Shown one piece after another: positions 8,658 to 17,596 of a stretch of 64,000 bases of DNA (position 1 is the stretch's first letter; each line of letters starts with the position of its first letter). Made by a program: the position numbers and the translations under genes. Location: assembly GCF_004827385.1 (NCBI RefSeq), contig NZ_SRXN01000018.1, positions 62,001-126,000 of the forward strand, given 5' to 3'. This DNA comes from Ensifer sp. MPMI2T (GTDB taxonomy: Bacteria; Pseudomonadota; Alphaproteobacteria; Rhizobiales; Rhizobiaceae). The notes under the pieces are model-generated. The model did not search any database and was not told the origin of the DNA. It saw only the letters and a program-made list of their open reading frames with translations.

Positions 8658-9647
8658 TCATTTCTGAATGCAGGTGTCGACCGTATCCTTCGTGCACTCG
8701 TCAAGACCAGTGAACACCGGGTCTTCGACCGGCTTGCCCGCGATCAGGTCCATCATTACTGATGGCGCCTTGTAACCCATCTCGAACGGCCGCTGGCCGA
8801 CGAGCGCTGTTACGAGGCCCTCGCGCGCGATCGCGACCTCCTCGCCGATGGTGTCGGCGGCGCCGATGACGAACTCGTTCTTGGCGATCTTGTCGGCCAT
8901 TGGCTTGAACAGGTCTCGGTAGGGTTGCGGCGCACCGAACAACGGCCAGCCGCCCATGATGCCGAAGGCATCGAGGTCCGGGTTGGCCGCAAGGATGTCG
9001 GTCATAGCCTGGACGCCCTTGGCGCCGTCGTCATTGGTGAAGACCGGGCAGCCGGCGACTTCGGTCCAGCCGCCTTCACCCTTCAGCTCTGCGAGACCCT
9101 TTTGCCCGGTCAGCGTGTCCCGCATCCCCTGAGCCCGGCGCAGAATATTGTCCGCACCCGGATTGCCTTCGATCGTGCAGATCTTACCGCCATTCGGCTT
9201 GGCCTTCTTGATGTATTCAGCGATCCGCGCGCCCATCAGGTAGTTGTCGGTGCCAAGATAGGTCTTGCGCAGTGCCGAATCTTCTGCGGCAAGATCCGCA
9301 TCCAGCGTCATAACCGGAATCGACGGATTGGCCGTCTTCAGCGTTTGGGCGATGAGCTTTGCGTTTGACGGCGAGATGGCGATGGCCGCCGTTTCCGCCT
9401 TGCCCAGCATATCCTGGACGATTTGCGCCTCGCCAGCCTCGTCCGATGTCGACGCCGGACCGGTGTAGAAGCACTCATATTCCGAATCCGGGTTTTCCTT
9501 GTTCCACTTCTGGCAACCCTGGTTGATCGCTTCGAAGAACGGGTTGTCGAGGCCCTTGACGACGATGACGAGCTGTTTCTTCTGGGCCATGGCCGTTCCG
9601 GCGCTGAGTGCCAAGACGGCAACGGCAAGCAATAGTGCCTTCCTCAT
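8658..9647 (-). CDS. Sugar ABC transporter periplasmic binding protein (CUT2/ribose type)
   Basis: This is a 329-residue protein with a signal peptide (MRKALLLAVAVLALSAGTAMA, cleaved before QKK). The Peripla_BP_4 fold begins LVIVVKGLDNPFFEAINQGC, the pattern seen in ribose-, fructose- and inositol-binding proteins. I chose the start at 9647 because GGGAGGAAGG precedes it. The epimerase gene lies directly upstream on the same strand, and the matching ATPase and permease genes start about 1.3 kb away in the opposite direction. The split layout suggests one divergent promoter region serves the whole uptake system. The ligand is not known. Confidence 0.92.
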   Translation of the reverse strand: MRKALLLAVAVLALSAGTAMAQKKQLVIVVKGLDNPFFEAINQGCQKWNKENPDSEYECFYTGPASTSDEAGEAQIVQDMLGKAETAAIAISPSNAKLIAQTLKTANPSIPVMTLDADLAAEDSALRKTYLGTDNYLMGARIAEYIKKAKPNGGKICTIEGNPGADNILRRAQGMRDTLTGQKGLAELKGEGGWTEVAGCPVFTNDDGAKGVQAMTDILAANPDLDAFGIMGGWPLFGAPQPYRDLFKPMADKIAKNEFVIGAADTIGEEVAIAREGLVTALVGQRPFEMGYKAPSVMMDLIAGKPVEDPVFTGLDECTKDTVDTCIQK

Positions 9648-9695
9648 TCCTTCCTCCCTTGAAACAAACGGGCACCCACGTGCCCGCCCCACAAA

Positions 9696-10676
9696 TCAAC
9701 CCGGGTACCAGACGATGCGTGGATCATCCTGCGAACGCTCGTACTGCCAAGCCGAGTCGATAAGCTTTTCCATGTCGTAGTCAGGTCGCCAGTTCAGCAG
9801 GTACTTCGCCTTGCTGTTGTCCATCCAGTTCGAGTGAAACTGGCTTGCTATATCGACTGAACCGAGGCCGCGGGTGCGGGCGAGATAGGTGGCAACTTCG
9901 CCATAGTCGACCGGCCTGTCCATTGAGATGTTGAAAAGCTGCCGCGTCGCGCGTGGATTGTCGATCGCCGCCAGTATGGCGGAGACCAGATCATCGACAT
10001 GCACGAAATTGCGTTTCAGCGGCCGCCCGTCGGCATCCCGGAGCAGCGGCACCGTACCCTCTCTGGCGTAGCGCTTCGCGTCTGCTTCCGGAACGAGGTT
10101 CTTCCACACCGGGCCGCCGAAGACGTCATCCCCGAAAGACAGCGTGTACCTGAAATCGTCCTTCTCCATGATCCACGGCGCGCGCAGGCAGCAGCCGTTG
10201 AGGCCGTACTGGATGCCGAACTGCTCCAGCATCACCTCTTCGAGCACCTTCGACAGCGCGTAGCACCCGGGATACGCCTGATGCGGCACCTTCTCGGTAA
10301 TAGGTCCGTCATGGCGGTAGTAGAAATGACCGATGCCGGCGTCACCGCCGATGAGGATGAACTGGGACGCGGTCGCGCTTGCGCGGAACTCCTCCAGCAG
10401 CCAGAAAAGTCCCTTGACCGTAACGTCGATGACGTCATCGGGAGTCTCCTTGCAGGTGGCGAGGTGCACCACGTGGGTGACGTCGGCGAGCGCTTTGGAC
10501 ACGACGCACCGGTCGGCAATCGATCCGCGCGCCACCTCGACCCGGTCGGTTTCCGGGCACACGCGATGATGACAAAGCGCACGGATGCGCGCCTCGGGAA
10601 ATCGCGGATCGTCAAGCAGCCCAGCAATGAAGTGCCGCCCGACCTTGCCCGTTGCACCGGTAACAAGGATCAGCAT
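9696..10676 (-). CDS. NAD-dependent epimerase/dehydratase (extended SDR)
   Basis: This 326-residue protein has the NAD-binding motif TGATGKVG at residues 7-14 and the catalytic YALSK (YxxxK) near 150, both typical of the extended short-chain dehydrogenase family acting on nucleotide sugars or free sugars. It is transcribed with the binding protein 48 bases downstream, so it probably handles the imported sugar. GGGGAGCAAGAGC precedes the ATG. Reaction and substrate cannot be assigned; lactone-forming or uronate dehydrogenases of this superfamily are alternatives. Confidence 0.85.
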   Translation of the reverse strand: MLILVTGATGKVGRHFIAGLLDDPRFPEARIRALCHHRVCPETDRVEVARGSIADRCVVSKALADVTHVVHLATCKETPDDVIDVTVKGLFWLLEEFRASATASQFILIGGDAGIGHFYYRHDGPITEKVPHQAYPGCYALSKVLEEVMLEQFGIQYGLNGCCLRAPWIMEKDDFRYTLSFGDDVFGGPVWKNLVPEADAKRYAREGTVPLLRDADGRPLKRNFVHVDDLVSAILAAIDNPRATRQLFNISMDRPVDYGEVATYLARTRGLGSVDIASQFHSNWMDNSKAKYLLNWRPDYDMEKLIDSAWQYERSQDDPRIVWYPG

Positions 10677-10728
10677 GCTCTTGCTCCCCTTTTCAAAGCT
10701 AATATCCGCGTGCTTCGCTCGTCAACGA

Positions 10729-10741
10729 GTATTTGTAATAC
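10729..10741. promoter_or_regulatory. AT-rich palindrome in the divergent promoter region of the sugar system
   Basis: GTATT-TGT-AATAC lies 52 bases upstream of the epimerase start and about 195 bases upstream of the ATPase start. It stands out from the GC-rich surroundings and may be an operator. No regulator gene adjoins it, so a trans-acting factor would be needed. Confidence 0.3.
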
Positions 10742-10935
10742 AAAATGGATTCTTGCCCGCGTGGAGCGACTTAAATCACAGGACAATCGATTGACGCTGT
10801 CCCAAGGTTTTGCGTAAATTCGCCTGATCGCTCTTTCGGGAGGAAATCGAAGAAGCGAGATCGCGACGGCTCCGCATCCATGGTGGAGGGTTTGGAGCGG
10901 CCGCGAGCCCCAAGCTATCGGGAGGATAGACGGCC

Positions 10936-11676
10936 GTGGCGGTTCTCGAACTCGCCAACATTTCCAAACATTTCGGCGCCATCCAGGCGGTCAGCGACGT
11001 TTCGCTTTCGCTAGAAGCGGGGCAGGTTGTGGGCCTGATGGGCGACAACGGCGCCGGCAAGTCCACATTGGTCAAGATGATCGCCGGCAATTTTCGGCCA
11101 AGCGAGGGCACGATGCGCCTCGACGGCGCGGAACTCGTGCTTCACCGACCGGTGGAGGCGCGCAAATACGGGATCGAGATCGTCTACCAGGACCTGGCGC
11201 TCTGCAACAACCTGACGGCCGCGGCAAATGTGTTCCTCGGACGTGAGCTGCGGCGCGGTCTCGGTCCGCTGCGCATTCTCGACCACAAGAGGATGTACAA
11301 GCGGGCCGGCGAGATTTTCAGGGAACTGAAATCGGAAACGCGGCCGCGTGATCTCGTCAAGCAGATGTCGGGTGGTCAGCGGCAAGCGGTGGCGATTGCC
11401 CGCACGATGCTCTCCGAGGCAAAGATCGTGCTCATGGACGAGCCGACCGCGGCGATCTCTGTTCGTCAGGTGGCGGAAGTCTTGAACCTGATCCGGGAAC
11501 TGCGCGACCGCGGCATTGGCGTTATTCTGATCAGTCACCGCATGCCCGACGTCTTCGACGTGGCCGACCGTGTCATTGTGATGCGGCGGGGCCGCAAGGT
11601 TGCAGACAAGCCGATTGCCTCAAGCTCACCGGAAGAAGTTACCGGACTAATTACTGGCGCGATCGAACAAGTATGA
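10936..11676 (+). CDS. Sugar ABC transporter ATPase, single-domain (FrcA-like)
   Basis: The protein has 246 residues. The Walker A is GDNGAGKST (about 36-44), the signature is MSGGQRQAVAIART and the Walker B is IVLMDEPTAA. It resembles one half of an RbsA-type tandem ATPase, as in the fructose transporter FrcA, so it would work as a homodimer. The start is GTG with GGGAGGA about 10 bases upstream. The permease follows 34 bases later. In the signature-to-H-loop region ISVRQV replaces the more usual LGVRQT, a minor variation. Confidence 0.92.
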   Translation: MAVLELANISKHFGAIQAVSDVSLSLEAGQVVGLMGDNGAGKSTLVKMIAGNFRPSEGTMRLDGAELVLHRPVEARKYGIEIVYQDLALCNNLTAAANVFLGRELRRGLGPLRILDHKRMYKRAGEIFRELKSETRPRDLVKQMSGGQRQAVAIARTMLSEAKIVLMDEPTAAISVRQVAEVLNLIRELRDRGIGVILISHRMPDVFDVADRVIVMRRGRKVADKPIASSSPEEVTGLITGAIEQV

Positions 11677-11710
11677 TCGGACTGGCCGCGAAGAGAGACG
11701 AAGGTCGACG

Positions 11711-12709
11711 ATGGCAACGACGCTGGAACGGACCATAGAACACAGACAGCAAACCTGGCCGGCGGCGTTGCTGGCGAGCCAGACGTTCTGGGTGCTGATC
11801 GCGGTGATCCTCGCCTGCATATTCTTGTCTTTCGCCACCGACTCCTTCGCCACGGCAAAGAATCTCTACAACATCACCCGCAACGTGACCTTTGTTGCGA
11901 TCATCGCCCTCGGCATGACCCTGGTGATCATTACCGGTGGCATCGATCTGTCCGTCGGATCCGTGCTTTGCCTATGCAGCATGGTGCTCGCGGTCGTCAT
12001 GCACGCCGGCTATAGCATCGAGGTCGGCATCGCCGCCTCGATCGGCACCGCGCTTCTGATCGGCGCCTTCAACGGGGTAATGATCGCCTATCTCGGGTTC
12101 CCGCCCTTCGTGATCACGCTCGGCATGCTGTCGATCGCACGAAGCCTGGCGATGGTGGCGTCCAACAATACCGTCGTCTTTCAGTTCGGACCGGATCATG
12201 ACAAGTTGCTCGCACTTGGCGGCGGCGCATGGTTCTTCGGCATCGCCAATCCGGTGCTCTACATGATCGCGCTGGCGCTCCTCACCGGTTTCGTGCTGCG
12301 CTGGACCAAGTTCGGCCGCTACGTATTTGCCATCGGCGGCAACGAGCAGGCGGCCACGCTCACGGGTGTTCCGGTCAGAAGGATCAAGGTTGCCGTTTAC
12401 ATGATCTCCGCGCTCGCAGCCGGGATCGCCGGTATCATTCAGACCGGCTGGCTCGGCGCCGTCACCACAAATATCGGCGCGGGAATGGAGCTTCAGGTCA
12501 TTGCCGCGGCGGTGATCGGCGGCGCCAATCTCGCCGGCGGCGTCGGCACGGCCTCTGGAGCTTTGATCGGTGCGGCGCTTATCGAAGTGATCCGCAACAG
12601 CCTCGGCCTGCTCGGCATCAACGCCTTTTGGCAGGGCACCTTCATCGGCGGCGCCACCGTGCTCGCCGTCCTGTTCGACCGCATCCGAAACTTCCGGCAG
12701 AGCGAATAG
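11711..12709 (+). CDS. Sugar ABC transporter permease (RbsC/FrcC family)
   Basis: This is a 332-residue integral membrane protein with about 8-10 hydrophobic segments. It carries the family motifs GMTLVIITGGIDLSVGSVL (about 75-93) and AAAVIGGANLAGGVGTASG (about 258-276) of BPD_transp_2 permeases for ribose- and fructose-type sugars. It is cotranscribed with the upstream ATPase and completes the transporter with the divergent binding protein. Confidence 0.93.
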   Translation: MATTLERTIEHRQQTWPAALLASQTFWVLIAVILACIFLSFATDSFATAKNLYNITRNVTFVAIIALGMTLVIITGGIDLSVGSVLCLCSMVLAVVMHAGYSIEVGIAASIGTALLIGAFNGVMIAYLGFPPFVITLGMLSIARSLAMVASNNTVVFQFGPDHDKLLALGGGAWFFGIANPVLYMIALALLTGFVLRWTKFGRYVFAIGGNEQAATLTGVPVRRIKVAVYMISALAAGIAGIIQTGWLGAVTTNIGAGMELQVIAAAVIGGANLAGGVGTASGALIGAALIEVIRNSLGLLGINAFWQGTFIGGATVLAVLFDRIRNFRQSE

Positions 12710-12720
12710 AAGCTGCCGCC

Positions 12721-13965
12721 TCAGCCCTTGACCAGAATACGCCGCATCTCCTCGATCGCGGCGTCGAACTGGGGATCTTTTCCTGCCGCGTAAGGCAGAC
12801 TGAATGGCACCGGAATGTCGGGATCGACGCCTCGCCCTTCGAGCCGCAGCCCCTCGTCGATGACGGCGTCTGAGACTGCCAATTCCAGCAGGCTGTCGTC
12901 GGCTAGCAGATAGGCGCGGCCGGCAAGCAGAGCACCGGCCGTTCGCGTGCCGACCAGCGGTATTCCGTTCACTTTCAAGGCATAGGCGAAGAGTTCCAAC
13001 CCGCTTCTGGCACCTTCATCGATGATCGCGACCACCGGACGACGCCAGCGCACGTTGGCAAGCGCCTCCTTGCCGTCCCGATTGATCAGTCGGAACGTCG
13101 GCGTATCGCCGACGAACAGCTCCGCCGCGTCGGCCGGTCCGCCGCCCCACCGGCCGCGCAGATCGACGATCACACCGTCGGCATCCTTGAGGCGCCCGGT
13201 TGCGAGCTCGCGGGCGACGATGTCGAGGCCATCACCCGTGGAAAGCGTCCACAGCCGAAGATAACCGATCCGGCGTCCGTCGTGCTCCGTCATTTTCACG
13301 CTGTTCTCGATCGCCCTCTCGAATGTCCGCAGCGGTCTCAGCCGCTCGACTGCAACCTTCAAGACGATCGGCTCGGCGCCCGGCTGACGCCGCAACCGAA
13401 CCTCGACGCTCTGCCCGATCTTGTTACGAAAGGATTCGATTTCGCGGTACGGGGCGCCATCCACCGAAAGGATCTCGTCACCAACGAGAATTCCCCCGCG
13501 ATCGGCAGGCGAGCCGTCATAGACATCGGTGACAAACCGCGGGCCATCGCTTTGCGTGATCATGCCGATTCCGGCATAGTTCACTTCGCCATCCGGCGGA
13601 AACAATCGCCGCATGTCATTGCGGACGGCAAAGCGGAATATATCGACGAGCTCGAAGTAGTCGATCGTATCGCGTTTGAAGCGAGCGGTATGCGAGGCAC
13701 CGAGGCTTGCGAGGATCGCGCCGATTGCCCTGTCGACCTCAGCCGCTGAACTCTTGGCGGTCAGCGGCACACCTTCAATCTCGCGGCGCACTGTCGCGAC
13801 GAACCGGTCGAGCGCCGACGCGTCATGAAAATTGTCGACCACGAGCTCGACGGCCCGGTCGAAGACCGGTTGTCCCGATCGCGGCGGCTCGAGGGCGAAG
13901 GCTTGCCCGGATGTGAGAAAAAGCAAAAATATGAGGGGGAGGGAGCCGACCGTTCTAGCGCGCAT
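12721..13965 (-). CDS. Exported S41-family peptidase-like protein with PDZ domain
   Basis: The protein has 414 residues from the preferred start at 13965, which puts a signal peptide first (RTVGSLPLIFLLFLTSGQAFA). A PDZ domain (about 125-205, motif GSPADRGGILVGDEILSVDG) precedes an S41/CtpA-type core with DADGVIVDLRGRWGGGPADAAE. The candidate catalytic serine is in EGARSGLELFAYALK. The segment that carries the lysine in Ctp-type enzymes (TxGKG) reads TRTAGALL here, so the Ser-Lys dyad is not obvious. This looks more like the tricorn/IRBP-like branch or a degenerate member. It is probably periplasmic; the role is unknown. Confidence 0.8.
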   Translation of the reverse strand: MRARTVGSLPLIFLLFLTSGQAFALEPPRSGQPVFDRAVELVVDNFHDASALDRFVATVRREIEGVPLTAKSSAAEVDRAIGAILASLGASHTARFKRDTIDYFELVDIFRFAVRNDMRRLFPPDGEVNYAGIGMITQSDGPRFVTDVYDGSPADRGGILVGDEILSVDGAPYREIESFRNKIGQSVEVRLRRQPGAEPIVLKVAVERLRPLRTFERAIENSVKMTEHDGRRIGYLRLWTLSTGDGLDIVARELATGRLKDADGVIVDLRGRWGGGPADAAELFVGDTPTFRLINRDGKEALANVRWRRPVVAIIDEGARSGLELFAYALKVNGIPLVGTRTAGALLAGRAYLLADDSLLELAVSDAVIDEGLRLEGRGVDPDIPVPFSLPYAAGKDPQFDAAIEEMRRILVKG

Positions 13966-14088
13966 GGGCCGATTTCCGTTTTCTGTTTCGGCTACTGCAT
14001 GTCTCCTTAAATCGTAGCCGATTAACCGCGGCTGGATTGCGACGTCGGCAAACAACATTCCGTGAGATCGAGCTGACGTCGCGGGGGC

Positions 14089-14589
14089 CTAGAGCGCGAC
14101 AGCCATCACAAGGAGGATGAAGCTGATCAGGCCAAGTACGGCCCGTGCGACATGGGAGAATTCCCACTGATCACGCAGATTGGTCCAATCCGGATCACCG
14201 GAACGAGCAGGATCGCGCGAAGCGGCCAGCGAGAAGAAGCCGGCGCTTACGCCCCTTAATTCGACATCCTTGAGCCAAAAATTGTTCACCGGATGCGTTA
14301 GGATCCAGTAGATCGCCTGCATGGCCAATAGTCCAATGAAGGCAGAGGCTATCAGCCAGAAAGCCAGCGTGCCGGGAGGCGTCAGGAACAGGAGAATGGC
14401 GCTGAGCAGCAGGCCCAGAGGTTCGGCCGCACCCCCGAAGGTGAAGCCAGGATAGTAGATCGGCTGAATGGTAAAATACTGTTCCTTGGCCAATCTAAGC
14501 TTGCCCGGCAGTTCGAGCGCATGCGCGAGCGCCAGCGCCATGGCGACAGCCACGACGGTGATTGTCAGAACTTGCAAGGCAAAGAACAT
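14089..14589 (-). CDS. DUF1772-like small integral membrane protein
   Basis: This protein of about 166 residues has four hydrophobic segments: the N-terminus (ALQVLTITVVAVAMALALAHA), GLLLSAILLFLTPPG, LAFWLIASAFIGLLAMQAIYW and the C-terminus (VLGLISFILLVMAVAL). The conserved HALELPGKL and final-helix features fit DUF1772 (anthrone oxygenase-like) proteins. An upstream ATG at 14652 in the same frame would add 21 hydrophilic residues; neither start has a good ribosome site. The biochemical role is unknown. Confidence 0.65.
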   Translation of the reverse strand: MFFALQVLTITVVAVAMALALAHALELPGKLRLAKEQYFTIQPIYYPGFTFGGAAEPLGLLLSAILLFLTPPGTLAFWLIASAFIGLLAMQAIYWILTHPVNNFWLKDVELRGVSAGFFSLAASRDPARSGDPDWTNLRDQWEFSHVARAVLGLISFILLVMAVAL

Positions 14590-14667
14590 GGTCGAACCCG
14601 ATTCCGCTTTCGGGGTCGAACGCTTCAGCCGGTGTTCGGTTCCCCATGCCATTCACCGCTGAAAGAT

Positions 14668-15798
14668 TCAAAAATGGGTGTAATCACCCTTGCCCCGGCG
14701 CAGGTGGCCGAAACGGAAGCTCCCTGATGCGGCCGCGCGCACCATCATCATTTCGCCGATCGTCTCATGGGTCATGAGACCGACAAGATGGTCCGATCCG
14801 TCGACCACCGCAACGGCGGGAGAGCTCGCCTGCTGCATCAGTTTCAGGCTCTCTTCGAGGCGCTTGCGATAGTGGATCCGGGGTATGTCGCCGCGCATCG
14901 CACTGACGACCGGCGTTGCGGCTCCTCTTTCCTTCAGAGTACGGATCATATCGTCACGTGTCAGCAGGCCTTCGAAACGGCCCGTGGCATCTACCACCGG
15001 GAACTCGCGTTGCGTCGTTGCGAGCAGCATCTCGATCGCCTCGTCGATGGTCGCCGAGCGGTCAAGCCTTGCAAATTCGGTGACCATGACGTCGGCGATG
15101 AGGACGCTACCGGAAACGGCGCGTATATGCGCGTTCTGGGCTTCGGCCGTTGCGGCCAGATAGACGAAGATGGCGATGAAGATCAGCAGCGGATTATAGA
15201 ACAGGCCGATGAAACCAAAAACGAAGGCAAGACCCTGGCCGATTGCTGCGGCGATCTCGGTTGCTCGAGCCCAGGTGAGCCGCGAGGCGAGGGCTGCGCG
15301 CAGTACGCGGCCCCCATCCATCGGAAAGGCCGGGATCATATTGAAAAGCACGAGAAAGACGTTGACCCCGGCAAGCCTTGCGAGAAAGCTCCTGCCGGGA
15401 TCTTCGACCTCGGCCATTTGCTCCATGCCCACCGATCCGCCGAGCGCAAGAAAGATAAGCCCCGCGATCACGACATTGACGAGGGGGCCGGCAATGGCGA
15501 TCACAAACTCCTCGCGAGGTTCCTCGGGCATGCGTTCGAGACGAGCCACGCCGCCGATCGGCAGCAGCGTGATATCCGGGGTCTTGATTCCGAAATAGCG
15601 CGCCGCGGCGATGTGCCCGAACTCATGCAGCACGACGCAGACGAAGACGGCGATGATGAAAACGATGCCTTCCCACGCCGCGGGCGCGCCGCCGATCCGG
15701 TAGTGCATCAGCCATATCCAGATAAGCAGGAGCGCGAAGGTTATGTGCAGCCGTATCGCCGTGCCGCCAATCGTTCCAATCCTGAGAGACCAACCCAT
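14668..15798 (-). CDS. M50 (site-2) metalloprotease with paired CBS domains
   Basis: This 376-residue membrane protease has the zinc motif H58-E-F-G-H62 in a membrane segment and the third ligand motif NMIPAFPMDGGRVLRA (about 180-195). The N-terminal two thirds are membrane-embedded. Two CBS motifs (about 245-365) form a Bateman module that could sense adenosyl ligands. This is the archetype of rhomboid-like M50B proteases with CBS tails. It would cleave membrane-bound substrates such as anti-sigma factors, but no such gene is nearby. It is on the same strand as the DUF1772-like gene. Confidence 0.93.
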   Translation of the reverse strand: MGWSLRIGTIGGTAIRLHITFALLLIWIWLMHYRIGGAPAAWEGIVFIIAVFVCVVLHEFGHIAAARYFGIKTPDITLLPIGGVARLERMPEEPREEFVIAIAGPLVNVVIAGLIFLALGGSVGMEQMAEVEDPGRSFLARLAGVNVFLVLFNMIPAFPMDGGRVLRAALASRLTWARATEIAAAIGQGLAFVFGFIGLFYNPLLIFIAIFVYLAATAEAQNAHIRAVSGSVLIADVMVTEFARLDRSATIDEAIEMLLATTQREFPVVDATGRFEGLLTRDDMIRTLKERGAATPVVSAMRGDIPRIHYRKRLEESLKLMQQASSPAVAVVDGSDHLVGLMTHETIGEMMMVRAAASGSFRFGHLRRGKGDYTHF

Positions 15799-15959
15799 GT
15801 GCGTCCCGCTCCCCGCGTCCTCTTGTCGGCGGGCAGCCTTTCCTCTTCAATGACCTCAGCCGTCGACCGAGGTGCCGACAACCCTATGATAGTCGATCAC
15901 TTCGGCTTCGCTATGGCGAAGATGCCAACTGCGACGGTTGGGGCTACTTAAAAAAATGT

Positions 15960-16262
15960 TCAATAAGCACGCGGCGGCACGAACAGGCAAATTGTCTTGC
16001 TGTGTTCCTCGCCCGCGGCGGAGCACCAATGGTAGAATCCGTCCGGAGAGATCCGCACCCTTCCGTCGGTATAGGGAAGCACTTCGCCGGTCGCCTTGAT
16101 GATATAGCCTTGCGGACGTTCGCTTATTGCGGTCTGGGTGACCTGCCGACAATCCAAATTTGAACAGCAGGAATTCGGATATTTCCATCCGCTAGGGGCG
16201 TCATGGGCAAAGGCGGCCGTTGACAACCCGAGAAGGGCAGGGACGAGGAAAATTCCGCGCAT
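15960..16262 (-). CDS. Small cysteine-rich periplasmic protein, conserved hypothetical
   Basis: This 100-residue protein starts with a signal peptide (MRGIFLVPALLGLSTAAFA, cleavage before HDA). The mature part has five cysteines (SCCSNLDC, WCSAAG, TICLFV), so disulfides in the periplasm are likely. The pattern WKYPNSCCSNLDC...GRVRISPDGFYHWC is one I associate with short uncharacterised rhizobial proteins. No function is assigned. It sits alone, and the upstream AGGAGA is a good ribosome site. Confidence 0.75.
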   Translation of the reverse strand: MRGIFLVPALLGLSTAAFAHDAPSGWKYPNSCCSNLDCRQVTQTAISERPQGYIIKATGEVLPYTDGRVRISPDGFYHWCSAAGEEHSKTICLFVPPRAY

Positions 16263-16423
16263 CGCAATCTCCTTTCAGGAGGGCTCCGACAGGGAGATGG
16301 GCCGAAGCCGACAATTGAGCTACGTCTTCAAACGCCGAATTTGCGGAAATGATCCGTTAGCGGCCGTCGACGCGTTCAAATTCGGGCGACGATCACGCCG
16401 GTCGCAGGAGTGTTTGCTGGCAC

Positions 16424-17461
16424 TCAGTGCTGAGGGACAAGGAACGAATCGCTCTCGCCCTCGACCAGTTCCATGGGCCAGACCTTGTTTGCAGGCGCGT
16501 CCGGATAATGATCTTTGAAGGCCGGCATGGCGGAAAGCAGGGTTTCCGCCAGCGCGATGCCGAGATCGCGAAGCGACAGGCGGAAGCAGGTGAGCGGCGG
16601 CGACAGGAAATGCGCGTGCGGGCTATAGCGGCCGATCACCGCGATGTCGCGCCCTGGCTTGACGCCCGCTTCGGAGAGCGCCTGGTAGAAACCGATCGCG
16701 ATCGTCTCGTTGATCAGCACGATCGCCGTTGGCGGTTCTTCGAGCGCGAGAAGGTCACGTGCGATCTGATAGCCGCCCGCTTCGTTCGGCGTCGAGCGGA
16801 AGATCAGATCCTCCTCCAGGGTTAGGCCATGCGCCGCCAACGCCCGGCGGCAGCGGTCTACGAAAATGTAGCCGAGGTTGACGTCGTCATGCGGCCGCGT
16901 GATCGCGATGCGTCGATGCCCGCGCGCAACCAACCGATCGATCGATGCCTGCGCCATACCTTCGAAATCGAGATCGAGCCAGGGCTGGCCGGCATCTGTC
17001 AGGCTTCGGCCGAGCGTGACGAAGGGGATGTTGCGTTCGGCTAGGAATTCGATACGGGGATCGTCGCGCTGGGTTGCCGACAGGATCAGCCCGTCGGCGA
17101 AGCCGCGCGCTACGACGCGGCGCAGGTAGTCGTTCGGATCTTCCTGCGACGAGCAGAGCAGGGCGACGAGATCGAGTTTGTGTCTGGCAAAGACCGCTTG
17201 GACGCCGTCGAAAACGCTCATGAAGAATATGTCGCCCTGGCCCGTGATCTCCGTGCCGGTCTGCATCATGAAGCCGATGATATTGGTCGTGCCCTGCCGG
17301 AGGCTGCGGCCCGATTGGTTCGGAACATACCCGAGTTCCGTCGCTGCCTCGAGCACGCGCTTGCGGGTCTCCTCATTGACGTCAGGCTTGCCGTTGAGTG
17401 CCCGCGAGACCGTGCCGATGGAAATATCGAGATGTTGCGCAAGACGCCGAATTCCCTTCAT
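16424..17461 (-). CDS. LacI-family transcriptional regulator
   Basis: The protein has 345 residues from the chosen ATG at 17461, with GGAGG 11 bases upstream. The HTH begins GIRRLAQHLDISIGTVSRALNGKPDVNEETR, a canonical LacI DNA-reading head with hinge helix. A periplasmic-binding-like sensor domain follows (about 60-340) with IGFMMQTGTEI at its start. It is divergent from a six-gene sugar catabolism and uptake operon, and a perfect LacI-type operator lies between them. The inducer is presumably a sugar or pathway intermediate of that operon. Confidence 0.92.
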   Translation of the reverse strand: MKGIRRLAQHLDISIGTVSRALNGKPDVNEETRKRVLEAATELGYVPNQSGRSLRQGTTNIIGFMMQTGTEITGQGDIFFMSVFDGVQAVFARHKLDLVALLCSSQEDPNDYLRRVVARGFADGLILSATQRDDPRIEFLAERNIPFVTLGRSLTDAGQPWLDLDFEGMAQASIDRLVARGHRRIAITRPHDDVNLGYIFVDRCRRALAAHGLTLEEDLIFRSTPNEAGGYQIARDLLALEEPPTAIVLINETIAIGFYQALSEAGVKPGRDIAVIGRYSPHAHFLSPPLTCFRLSLRDLGIALAETLLSAMPAFKDHYPDAPANKVWPMELVEGESDSFLVPQH

Positions 17462-17508
17462 CCCGACCGTCATCCTCCGTCGTTCGTCCGCCCGTCTCCG
17501 AATCCCTA

Positions 17509-17536
17509 TTGACATGTTTCGGAAACTCCGCATAGT
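17509..17536 (+). promoter_or_regulatory. Predicted sigma-70-type promoter of the sugar operon
   Basis: TTGACA (17509-17514) and CATAGT (17531-17536) are spaced by 16 bases. The LacI palindrome begins 2 bases downstream, so a bound repressor would block the start site. Start of transcription is predicted near 17543. Confidence 0.6.
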
Positions 17537-17537
17537 T

Positions 17538-17553
17538 CCGTAAACGTTTACGG
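17538..17553. promoter_or_regulatory. LacI-type operator
   Basis: CCGTAAACGTTTACGG is a perfect 16-base palindrome with the central CG typical of LacI/GalR sites. It lies 43 bases before the first gene of the operon and 77 bases from the LacI start, overlapping the predicted start site. Confidence 0.85.
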
Positions 17554-17596
17554 TAGCCAAAACAAGGTGATTTCGTAGACTTACGGGAGGAGAAAC

